Positions 1-5,455 of a stretch of 7,164 nucleotides of DNA are shown here, piece by piece. The stretch lies in assembly GCA_964617565.1 (NCBI GenBank), contig CAZTYH010000096.1, positions 1-7,164 on the forward strand, read 5' to 3'. Below the pieces are notes generated by a model. That model saw only the letters and a list, made by a program, of their open reading frames with translations, made no database searches and was not told the DNA's origin. The stretch is from JAKJGV01 sp964617565. Its GTDB lineage: Bacteria > Verrucomicrobiota > Kiritimatiellia > CAIQIC01 > JAGNIJ01. The position numbers were made by a program, and so were the translations under genes. Position 1 is the stretch's first letter. Each line of letters begins with the position of its first letter.

Positions 1-29
1 GCCCAGCGAATATTTGTGCTGGTCTTCAT
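1..29 (-). CDS. Possible 5' end of a leftward gene (runs off the window)
   Basis: An ATG at 29-27 opens a frame that continues to the window edge and reads MKTSTNIRW plus a partial codon. It is the only ATG start in its frame after the stop codons clustered around 50-60, and it lies about 128 bases downstream of a near-consensus minus-strand promoter (164-192). No good Shine-Dalgarno sequence precedes it; the leader there is a run of GGT/GTG. Nine residues are too few to name a family. The pattern is loosely reminiscent of alanyl-tRNA synthetase N-termini (a short lead then IR), but this is a guess and no symbol is given. Confidence 0.22.
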
Positions 30-42
30 TGCGACACCACCA

Positions 43-121
43 CGACCGACCTTAATTTATAAAACACCCTCACACGACCGGCCTGTATAGCACGGCACCA
101 CGCCAACCCGGCCGACCGACA
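43..121. repeat. Three spaced copies of CGACCGRCC in a putative leader
   Basis: The nonamers at 43-51 (CGACCGACC), 75-83 (CGACCGGCC) and 113-121 (CGACCGACA) are near-identical direct repeats spaced 32 and 38 bases apart. All three lie between the minus-strand promoter at 164-192 and the putative start at 29, so the transcript would carry GGYCGGTCG three times. They could be protein or RNA binding sites in the leader, or chance in a GC-rich stretch. I recognise no riboswitch or T-box class here. Confidence 0.35.
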
Positions 122-163
122 CGGCTAGAGCGAAGACAGAATCTGCCCTCCACCCTGTGCATT

Positions 164-192
164 ATCATACCTTTGTAGGTCTTTTCTGTCAA
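164..192 (-). promoter_or_regulatory. Near-consensus sigma-70 promoter firing leftward
   Basis: Read on the minus strand, a perfect TTGACA (-35, bases 192-187) is followed by exactly 17 bases and then TATGAT (-10, bases 169-164; 5 of 6 match TATAAT). The start of transcription is predicted near base 157. The surroundings are AT-richer than the flanking genes. It points away from the MFS gene toward the window edge, implying a well-expressed gene or RNA to the left with a leader of about 130 bases. Confidence 0.65.
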
Positions 193-419
193 TGTTTGAG
201 CCCTTTAAACAAAGCCCAAAAATGCGCAGAATCGTTTTACTTGACAAAACGGCTTGACGGGAAAGTGGGGGGCTCATCCCCCTTCGAATTTCAGGATTAG
301 GAACGCAGGGAAAGGGCGTGAGTTAGAGCGAAGGCAGGGAGGATGAAGAGGGTTCTCGGTTAACGATTATTTGGTCATCAGGTTTCGGATGAAATACAGA
401 TGTTACATTTTTATTTTCA

Positions 420-443
420 CTTGTCCCATGCCTTGTCCCATCC
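420..443. repeat. Tandem 12-mer repeat (two units)
   Basis: CTTGTCCCATGC (420-431) is followed directly by CTTGTCCCATCC (432-443), 11 of 12 identical, and then by CTTGCC as a fading third unit. It lies in the non-coding stretch downstream of the MFS gene. Its function is unknown, and slippage-derived simple repeats are the likely origin. Confidence 0.7.
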
Positions 444-453
444 TTGCCACCGT

Positions 454-478
454 TTGATCGCTCAAGACTTTCGATCAA
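454..478. repeat. Inverted repeat TTGATCG/CGATCAA
   Basis: A perfect 7-bp inverted repeat occupies 454-460 and 472-478, with an 11-base spacer. It is a possible operator-like dyad or weak hairpin in the 3' region of the MFS transcript. No promoter is apparent beside it, so a regulatory role is not supported beyond the symmetry. Confidence 0.4.
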
Positions 479-512
479 GTGTGTCCGCTTGTGGGTTGTT
501 CGGAATGCAGAC

Positions 513-557
513 GGGCTGCGGCGGCTGAAGCCGCCGCCCGGCTTCAGCCGGGAGCCC
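513..557 (-). terminator. REP-like double hairpin downstream of the MFS gene
   Basis: Starting 11 bases past the MFS stop, this GC-rich element can fold in two ways. In one, an outer stem GGGCT/AGCCC (513-517 with 553-557) encloses two perfect hairpins: GCGGCGGC-TGAA-GCCGCCGC (518-537) and a 6-bp stem with a TTCA loop (537-552). In the other, 522-532 pairs with 540-550 as an uninterrupted 11-bp stem with a 7-base loop. There is no T tract after the stem on the minus strand (GTCTGCATT follows), so it is not a textbook intrinsic terminator. A REP/BIME-type repeat, or a 3' stabiliser and attenuator of the MFS transcript, fits equally well. Confidence 0.6.
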
Positions 558-568
558 ATCACTCCGCT

Positions 569-2014
569 CTATTCTCCTTGCTTCCCCAGCTTCACCGCTC
601 GCCCCTTGGGCGGGTTCAGCCGAAGAACCGTCTGCCAGATAAAGCCGGTCAGAATATCCGAGCCCGACAGGCGCAAAAGCAACGCAACCGGATGGATTCG
701 CTCCGTCTCCCTCACCTCTCTGAACAAAGGCAGGAAAACCGCCGCCACAAGCGCGCGCAAAAATGCGGAAACAATGAAGACACCGGGAAGCGGTGAAATG
801 AATGCCGCCGAAAACGACCCCAGCCGATAGGCCGATGGCAAACTGTTCGCCAGCCACGCCCCCAGCAGCGTTCCGCCCACCAGGGTGAATACACCGTTCA
901 AAACACTGCTGTACGCGGAAATCCGCGCGCGCTTGCCGGGCGAAACCGCGTCGTACATGAAGTTCTGCGCGCCGATGGAAAAACCCGACCACGCCATGCC
1001 TGCGATCACCTGTACGCCCAGGAGAAAAAAGTAGTTCGTCGAAAGCGTCCACAACACCGGCGGCACCGGCAGCAACAAGCTCGTGGTCACCAACACCACC
1101 CGGTTCCCGTGCCTGTCCCCGATGCGTCCCCACCAGCGCACCAGCACAAATTGGGTAATCAAAAATGTCGCCGTGCTCACGGTGAATTGGGCATACGACC
1201 ATTGAAGGTCGCGCAACATGTACACGTTGAAGAACGGACCCGCGACGTTCGAAGCGCCGGTCATCAGCGCAAAGAACAGCGCGAACTTCGCGAAGTTCGA
1301 TCGCGGCATGCGTCGCAGAAAATCCCACAATGAAAAATATTGCTCACGCGTCGGACGATAAGGCGGATCGTAATGCCGCGCGAGAAGGCGCGCCGAGATC
1401 AGGCGCGCGATACAAGCCACCGAAAAGAGAATCGCAAAACCCGTCGCAACTCGCGATATATGTTGCATATACGACAAAACGCCGCCCGCGCTCATCGTGG
1501 ATACAAAAACCAGCAGGATGATGACTCTTCCTCTGCGTCCAAAGTAATCACCACGGCCCGATTCCGGGACGACATCTCCCATCAAACTCATCCACGCAGG
1601 CGTCGCTGCATGACCGCAAATAACAGAAAGGCCGGCACACAAAATCACCGCCGCCACGCCGAACGATGGAAACATCATCGGGAGCAGAAACAACGGCAGG
1701 AACGCAAGGCCCTGGACCGTCACCAGCGGTACAATGACATCGCGCCGACGGCCCAGGCGGTCCGTGACCGAAGCACCGAACATCTGCGATACGGCTCCGA
1801 GCAGAACGGGCATCGTACTCAGCAATGCGATCGCGCGATTGCCCGCCTTGAGAAAAATTGCGAAGGGCGAAATGAACGCATCGCCGAAACCCGCCATGAA
1901 AGACCATACCCCGCCTTCAACCACCGAAAGCGAAAGCGTTCGCCGCCGCGCCTCATACGGATCGGCGCACGATTCGGCAGAACAAGTCCATTTTTTCAGA
2001 AAATCGCACAACAT
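569..2014 (-). CDS. MFS transporter, substrate unknown
   Basis: This is a 481-residue membrane protein of the major facilitator superfamily. By eye about 12 helices can be placed near residues 32-55, 62-82, 92-113, 119-142, 164-184, 191-212, 243-264, 276-295, 305-324, 328-352, 368-390 and 410-431, with a polar central loop at about 213-242. The loop between helices 2 and 3 has motif A (DRLGRRRD, D85-R86-G88-R89-R90), and its pseudo-repeat GRIGDRHG sits between helices 8 and 9 (D300, R301, G303). After helix 4 comes GDVVPESGRGDYFGRRGR (146-163). I recall a similar motif in uncharacterised MFS proteins of PVC bacteria. The ATG at 2014 is taken as the start; an in-frame GTG at 2029 would add five residues. 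Neither has a good ribosome-binding site, and CCTCC precedes the GTG. The gene follows the hydantoinase after a 115-130 base spacer, so it may import that enzyme's substrate (inference). Confidence 0.88.
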   Translation of the reverse strand: MLCDFLKKWTCSAESCADPYEARRRTLSLSVVEGGVWSFMAGFGDAFISPFAIFLKAGNRAIALLSTMPVLLGAVSQMFGASVTDRLGRRRDVIVPLVTVQGLAFLPLFLLPMMFPSFGVAAVILCAGLSVICGHAATPAWMSLMGDVVPESGRGDYFGRRGRVIILLVFVSTMSAGGVLSYMQHISRVATGFAILFSVACIARLISARLLARHYDPPYRPTREQYFSLWDFLRRMPRSNFAKFALFFALMTGASNVAGPFFNVYMLRDLQWSYAQFTVSTATFLITQFVLVRWWGRIGDRHGNRVVLVTTSLLLPVPPVLWTLSTNYFFLLGVQVIAGMAWSGFSIGAQNFMYDAVSPGKRARISAYSSVLNGVFTLVGGTLLGAWLANSLPSAYRLGSFSAAFISPLPGVFIVSAFLRALVAAVFLPLFREVRETERIHPVALLLRLSGSDILTGFIWQTVLRLNPPKGRAVKLGKQGE

Positions 2015-2043
2015 ATGCGCACTGCTCACGGAGGTTTTTCAGG

Positions 2044-2145
2044 GCAAAGGCGCAGAGACAAAAAGAGTTCCGGACAGAAAACTGTCATAGCACCCTTGTT
2101 AACAGCCGTCTTTCTCTCCTCTTTGCGCTTCTTTGCAGCTTTGCG
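2044..2145. repeat. Imperfect inverted repeat of the GCAAAG type in the spacer between hydantoinase and MFS genes
   Basis: The left arm at 2044-2067 begins GCAAAGGCGCAGAGA and ends AAAGAG. The right arm at 2119-2145, reverse-complemented, begins CGCAAAGCTGCAAAGA and ends AAAGAG. About three quarters of the aligned bases agree, and the arms are separated by about 51 bases. Within the right arm the unit CTTTGCG/CTTTGCA repeats in tandem. The arms could form a long imperfect hairpin in the transcript between the two genes. The right arm ends one base short of the hydantoinase stop codon. Confidence 0.5.
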
Positions 2146-3531
2146 TCAAGAAAAGTGACACGCAGGCCGCGAGATGAACTCGCCGCGGCCTCGCGTGCCG
2201 ACAAATACGCCATCCCGGAATGCAATTTCTCCGCGCACCGTCACCACCGAAGGTCGGCCTGCAAGCTCCCATCCTTCAAACGGATTGTAGTCCACGTTCA
2301 TGTGATGCGTCTTCGCGGATATCGTTCCTTTGCAATCCGGATCATACACCACCAGGTCCGCATCGCTGCCGACCTGTATCGCGCCCTTGCGCGGATACAA
2401 TCCGAACAACTTCGCCGGATGCGTCGCCGCGACGTCCACCATTTTGTTCAAGCTGATCTTCCCCGCCTTCACTCCGTAGGTGTAGAGCAAATTGATCCGG
2501 TCCTCCAGCGTCGGCATGCCGTTCGGGATCGCGCGGAAGTCGTTGCGCCCCATGTCTTTCTGACCCTTGAAATCAAACGGCGCATGGTCCGTCGCCAGCG
2601 TGCTGATGGTGCCGTCGGCAAGCGCTTTCCATAGTATCTTCTGGTTGCGACGCTCGCGCAAAGGTGGCGAAACGACATACTTCGCGCCTTCGAAATTCGA
2701 TCTCTCCGCATAAGTTCTGTCGAGCAGCAGAAAAGAGATGAGTGTCTCGATCCATACCCGCTCCCCGAGCCCTCCGATCGTCAGCGCTTCCTTCAGCGCT
2801 TCCTCGCAACTCAGATGCACTACGTAGGCATGCGCGCCGTTCTCCCGCGCGATCTGCAGAAACCGTCGCGTGCCCAGCGCTTCGATCTCCGGCGGCCGAC
2901 TGTGATAATGCCATTCCGGCCCTGTCCGGCCTGAACTGAAGAGTTCCTTCTGCAGGCGATCCACCTCGTCGGCGTCTTCGCAGTGACCGAGCACCAGCGC
3001 TCCTTCGCGCGCAGCAAACGCCATCAAATCCGCGATCTGGTTCACCGCCAACGCAACACTGTCCTTGTAGGCGAGGTAGATCTTCAGCGACGAGATGCCG
3101 CGCCGGATTACTTCGCGTAGCTGTTCCGCAACTTCGGGATCAAACCGCGTTACCGCCATGTGATAGGAATAATCACACGCGGACAGCCCGCGGCTCTGAT
3201 CATTCCATTCCGCGAGCGCATCGAGCGGCATTTGATCGCGCTCGGGGGAACAGAAATCAATAACGCAGGTCGTGCCGCCCGCCAGGGCCGCAATGCTCGC
3301 GGTTTCGTAAGTGTCTTTCGAACACGTCGTCTTCAGCGGAAGATAGACATGCACATGCGGGTCCACAAATCCGGGAAAGACATATTTGCCGGCCGCGCTG
3401 ACTACCGTCGCGCCGGCGGGTGCCTGCAGGTTCGGGCCGACGCGCGTGATCTTGTCACCCTCGCAAAGCACATCCGCCCGGATTTGCTCGGTGTCCGTTA
3501 TGATCTCGCCGTTCTGGATCAACAATGTCAT
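2146..3531 (-). CDS. hydA: Dihydropyrimidinase / D-hydantoinase
   Basis: This 461-residue cytosolic amidohydrolase of the cyclic amidase family is predicted to open the ring of dihydropyrimidines or 5-substituted hydantoins to N-carbamoyl amino acids. All binuclear-metal ligands are visible: H59 and H61 (DPHVHVYLP), the lysine to be carboxylated K150 (SSLKIYLAYK), H183 (LGHCED), H239 (VVHLSCEEA) and D315 (ATDHAPFDFKGQK). The substrate-contacting Y155, S288 (VSPPLR) and N337 (PNGMPTLEDR) are also present. The numbering is almost the same as in Bacillus D-hydantoinases, and the length is normal. The strand reading IETLISFLLLD replaces the ETCPQYL of Bacillus-type enzymes, which I associate with a separate bacterial dihydropyrimidinase clade (recall). 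ATG 3531 is chosen over GTG 3546 because GAGG lies 9 bases before it. Dihydropyrimidine, hydantoin or other cyclic-imide substrates cannot be told apart here. Confidence 0.92.
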   Translation of the reverse strand: MTLLIQNGEIITDTEQIRADVLCEGDKITRVGPNLQAPAGATVVSAAGKYVFPGFVDPHVHVYLPLKTTCSKDTYETASIAALAGGTTCVIDFCSPERDQMPLDALAEWNDQSRGLSACDYSYHMAVTRFDPEVAEQLREVIRRGISSLKIYLAYKDSVALAVNQIADLMAFAAREGALVLGHCEDADEVDRLQKELFSSGRTGPEWHYHSRPPEIEALGTRRFLQIARENGAHAYVVHLSCEEALKEALTIGGLGERVWIETLISFLLLDRTYAERSNFEGAKYVVSPPLRERRNQKILWKALADGTISTLATDHAPFDFKGQKDMGRNDFRAIPNGMPTLEDRINLLYTYGVKAGKISLNKMVDVAATHPAKLFGLYPRKGAIQVGSDADLVVYDPDCKGTISAKTHHMNVDYNPFEGWELAGRPSVVTVRGEIAFRDGVFVGTRGRGEFISRPACHFS

Positions 3532-3540
3532 GTCGAAAAT

Positions 3541-3547
3541 CCTCACC
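3541..3547 (-). promoter_or_regulatory. Ribosome-binding site deciding the hydA start
   Basis: The minus strand reads GGTGAGG, with its GAGG core 9 bases upstream of the ATG at 3531-3529. The longer GTG start at 3546 lies inside this motif and has no Shine-Dalgarno sequence of its own, so the shorter protein is preferred. Confidence 0.65.
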
Positions 3548-3570
3548 GCAAATGTACTCGATTTATGGCA

Positions 3571-3650
3571 AGGAGGAAAGAGGCGGGCGGGAAGAATGGG
3601 GTGATGGAGTGATGAGGTTTGGGATTACGATTAAGAGGAAGATTAAGATC
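3571..3650 (-). terminator. C-rich, G-poor tract: candidate Rho-utilisation site after ribF
   Basis: In the transcript direction these 80 bases contain 35 C and only 4 G, counted directly as G and C on the plus strand. They begin 39 bases past the ribF stop. Such a C-over-G bubble rich in pyrimidine-C steps is the known signature of Rho-dependent termination sites, and no intrinsic terminator is seen in the 158-base spacer. The tract also contains short repeats: tandem GTGATGGA/GTGATGAG at 3601-3616, and GATTAAGA at 3629-3636 and 3641-3648. The low G content could therefore come from simple-repeat expansion instead. Confidence 0.4.
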
Positions 3651-3689
3651 AGACAACACGCCCCAGCGCCCCACTGCACCAACCCCGAA

Positions 3690-4625
3690 TCAACCCATCT
3701 CTTCCAACACCGTCCGCGCTTCCTCCACATCCAGCGCGATCTGCTGCTTGAGCTGCAGGCGGGAATCGAAACGGCGAACGTCGCGGATGCGTTTTACAAA
3801 GATGACTTCCAGTTCCTGCCCATAAACGTCGTCCTCGAAATCGAGCAGATGCACTTCGACAATGAATCCGGACGGCCCTTCTTTCGCGCTGCTCATTTCG
3901 GAAATGAATGCCGCGCCGTCATAGAGCCGCGAGTAAATGCGCGCGCGCACCGCATACACGCCGCTGGGCGGCCGCACCTCGTTGTGTGGATCGAGATTCG
4001 CAGTCGGAAAACCCATCCGTGTGCCGATCTGCTTGCCATGCACCACCGTGCCGAGAATGCTGAACGGACGATCCAGCATTTCCTCCGCCTCGTCGAAAGC
4101 GCCGAACGAAATGGCCCGGCGAAGACGCGTGCTGGAGATCGGCTCGCCATCCAGGGTGACCGGCTCCACCACGGTCGCCTCAAAACCGCGCTTCGGAGCT
4201 TGGGCCGCAAGCAACTTCGCGTTGCCTTTTGCGCCCTGGCCGAACGTCCAATTTGCTCCCACCACCACCTCGGCCAGCGTCGGAATATTCTGCTGGAGCC
4301 GGTCGAGAAACTTTTCCGGGGGCTCCGACGCCAACTCGCGCGTAAAAGGCATGACGATACAACCGGCGAGCCCGAACGGCTCCATCAATACAAGCTTGTG
4401 TTCCGTCGAGGTAATCAGCGGCGGCGCGCGGTCCGGTTTCAGCACCTTGGCCGGGTGCGGATCGAAGGTCAACACCCACGCGTCTCCATGGCGCAAGAGG
4501 GCTTTTTCCGCCGCAGTGCGCAAAATAAGCTGATGCCCGCGATGCACTCCGTCGAACGATCCGATAGCCAGCACGACAGGCTTCGCCTCCGGACGAAGAT
4601 CCTCCATCTGCCTCGTGATCCTCAC
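3690..4625 (-). CDS. ribF: Bifunctional riboflavin kinase / FAD synthetase
   Basis: This 311-residue enzyme makes FMN and then FAD from riboflavin. The N-terminal adenylyltransferase domain shows GSFDGVHRGH (22-31), the internal DPHPAKVL (55-62), GANWTFGQGAKGN (123-135) and SSTRLRR (164-170). The C-terminal riboflavin kinase domain begins around 183 with GTVVHGKQIGTRMGFPTAN (192-210, including the nucleotide-binding PTAN), SGVYAVRA (221-228) and E257 in VEVHLLDF, the expected catalytic glutamate. The usual NIGxxPT stretch after the YDG turn reads FISEMSSAKEG (240-250), an unusual divergence. The GTG at 4625 is chosen as start because it overlaps the truB stop as GTGA, has GGAGGG 9 bases upstream and gives the expected MRITR-like N-terminus. 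An ATG at 4607 would shorten it by six residues. The length is close to the 313 residues of the E. coli enzyme. Translation is probably coupled to truB. Confidence 0.95.
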   Translation of the reverse strand: MRITRQMEDLRPEAKPVVLAIGSFDGVHRGHQLILRTAAEKALLRHGDAWVLTFDPHPAKVLKPDRAPPLITSTEHKLVLMEPFGLAGCIVMPFTRELASEPPEKFLDRLQQNIPTLAEVVVGANWTFGQGAKGNAKLLAAQAPKRGFEATVVEPVTLDGEPISSTRLRRAISFGAFDEAEEMLDRPFSILGTVVHGKQIGTRMGFPTANLDPHNEVRPPSGVYAVRARIYSRLYDGAAFISEMSSAKEGPSGFIVEVHLLDFEDDVYGQELEVIFVKRIRDVRRFDSRLQLKQQIALDVEEARTVLEEMG

Positions 4626-5356
4626 GGATGCAAGCCCTCCAGCACAACCTGGTGTACGGGTATCACGAGTTCCTCCAACTGGGACACATCCATGTTCATC
4701 AGCTTGTCGAATGCAACCGCGCGGTCCAACGTCAGGTTGCCCGACTGCGTACGTCGCAATCGGCAAAGGTGAGCGCCGCAATCCAGCGCACGACCGATAT
4801 CGGCGCAGAGTGTTCGAACATAGGTTCCCTTTGTGCACCGCAGCATAAAACCGACGTCCGGCAAGGCAAACTCCTTGAGCGCGAATTCATACACATGAAT
4901 CAGGCGCGGTTCGCGCTCCACCACCTGCCCCTTGCGTGCAAGCTTATAAAGGGGCACCCCGTTCTTTTTTACTGCCGAGACCATCGGCGGCGTCTGCATG
5001 ATATCGCCCGTGAGCTTTCGCATCTCGGCCTCGACCTGATCGCGCGTAACACCAGAGCAATCGGCGCGACCTGTTTCCACTCCGTCCGCGTCATCCGTGT
5101 CCGTCGAAATGCCAAGCCGCATGACGCCTTCGTAAGTTTTGTCCGAGCCCATGATGTAATTGGAGAGTTTCGTGCCGCGCCCGAGAAGAATCACCAGAAG
5201 ACCCGTCGCCATTGGGTCCAGCGTTCCTCCATGCCCCACCTTGTTGAACCGAAAATGGCGGCGGATGGCGTCCACGATATCGTGGGAAGTCGGGCCGGAC
5301 GGCTTGTCCACCAGCAACAGCCCTTCGACTGAGTCTCTATTGTTTCGGCGGTTCAT
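4622..5356 (-). CDS. truB: tRNA pseudouridine-55 synthase
   Basis: TruB converts U55 in the T-loop of tRNAs to pseudouridine. The 244-residue product has LLLVDKPSGPTSHD (13-26), the catalytic motif GHGGTLDPMATGLL (41-54, nucleophile D47), KTYEG with Y75, QTPPMVSAVKKNGVPLYKLAR (121-141) and GTYVRTL with R181. The residue after PPM is valine where E. coli and Bacillus enzymes have tyrosine. The protein ends near residue 244, so the C-terminal PUA domain of the E. coli enzyme (314 residues) is absent. The ATG at 5356 is the start, but its upstream sequence reads CCTCCTCCCC in the transcript, the opposite of a Shine-Dalgarno, so initiation may depend on coupling or on an unstructured leader. Its stop overlaps the ribF start by 4 bases. 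It belongs to the infB-(rbfA)-truB-ribF operon. Confidence 0.95.
   Translation of the reverse strand: MNRRNNRDSVEGLLLVDKPSGPTSHDIVDAIRRHFRFNKVGHGGTLDPMATGLLVILLGRGTKLSNYIMGSDKTYEGVMRLGISTDTDDADGVETGRADCSGVTRDQVEAEMRKLTGDIMQTPPMVSAVKKNGVPLYKLARKGQVVEREPRLIHVYEFALKEFALPDVGFMLRCTKGTYVRTLCADIGRALDCGAHLCRLRRTQSGNLTLDRAVAFDKLMNMDVSQLEELVIPVHQVVLEGLHP
4635..4640 (-). promoter_or_regulatory. Ribosome-binding site for ribF, inside truB
   Basis: GGAGGG on the minus strand lies 9 bases upstream of the GTG at 4625-4623 and within the last codons of truB. It supports the GTG start and the GTGA stop-start overlap. The in-frame ATG at 4607 has only a GAGG 3 bases away, which is too close for efficient use. 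Confidence 0.7.
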
Positions 5357-5370
5357 TGAAGGGGAGGAGG

Positions 5371-5405
5371 GTTTCAGGGGTCAGGTTTCAGGTTCGGGTC
5401 TTGGG
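5371..5405. repeat. Degenerate heptamer repeat (GTTTCAG) upstream of truB
   Basis: On the plus strand five consecutive 7-base units can be read: GTTTCAG, GGGTCAG, GTTTCAG, GTTCGGG, TCTTGGG. The first three are clear copies (the first and third are identical) and the last two are decayed. On the transcript they read CTGAAAC. Two in-frame TGA codons of the preceding region fall inside the repeat (5374-5376 and 5381-5383), so the array may have overwritten the 3' end of the upstream gene. It resembles the short tandemly repeated heptamers described in cyanobacteria and other genomes. Confidence 0.6.
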
Positions 5406-5455
5406 TTTCTTTCTCCGGTTCCGAAGCATCCAGCAATCCTTCCCGTTCCATATTC
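5374..5455 (-). CDS. Possible C-terminal tail of rbfA (truncated by the N gap)
   Basis: Between the scaffold gap and truB one frame reads NMEREGLLDASEPEKETQD and on to a TGA at 5376-5374, 17 bases before the truB ATG. In most bacteria the gene between infB and truB is rbfA (30S ribosome-binding factor A), whose C-terminus is often charged and poorly conserved, so this acidic tail could be its end. All three minus frames are open across this short stretch, and the other two end at 5383-5381 and 5390-5388. The frame choice is therefore weak, and a DHH phosphoesterase (NrnA-type), also seen at this position in some phyla, cannot be excluded. Confidence 0.28.

Larger units (their letters stand above)
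193..512. other. Intergenic stretch without a supportable gene
   Basis: No reading frame here looks coding. A minus-strand frame at 562-323 is low-complexity and starts inside the palindromic element, so it is treated as spurious. Small structures seen are a 6-bp inverted repeat CGTTTT/AAAACG (233-238 and 246-251), a G5/C5 hairpin (267-271 with 278-282, 6-base loop, no T tract on either strand) and a 14-mer TAGAGCGAAGGCAG at 324-337 that recurs with one mismatch at 126-139. The stretch probably contains the 3' region of the MFS transcript and the upstream region of the promoter at 164-192. Confidence 0.6.

Noticed and set aside
60..157. T-box-like element in the leftward leader
   Set aside because: TGGTGCCGTG matches the T-box bulge consensus at only 8 of 10 positions, and no specifier loop or terminator/antiterminator pair is evident.
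267..282. G5/C5 hairpin as an intrinsic terminator
   Set aside because: The stem is short and no T tract follows on either strand.
323..562. Minus-strand 79-codon frame downstream of the MFS gene
   Set aside because: It begins inside the palindromic element, has no ribosome-binding site and consists of low-complexity sequence. It is probably repeat-derived.
1340..2158. Plus-strand open frame of 272 codons opposite the MFS gene
   Set aside because: The product is Arg/His-rich and highly polar, the expected complement of a hydrophobic membrane-protein gene.
3525..4772. Plus-strand open frame of 415 codons opposite ribF
   Set aside because: It spans a spacer and two gene boundaries, has a low-complexity basic composition, and the minus strand has all the RibF motifs.
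4626..4838. Upstream extension of the ribF frame to an ATG at 4838
   Set aside because: It would overlap most of the truB C-terminal half, and the extra residues match nothing in RibF. The GTG at 4625 has a good ribosome-binding site.
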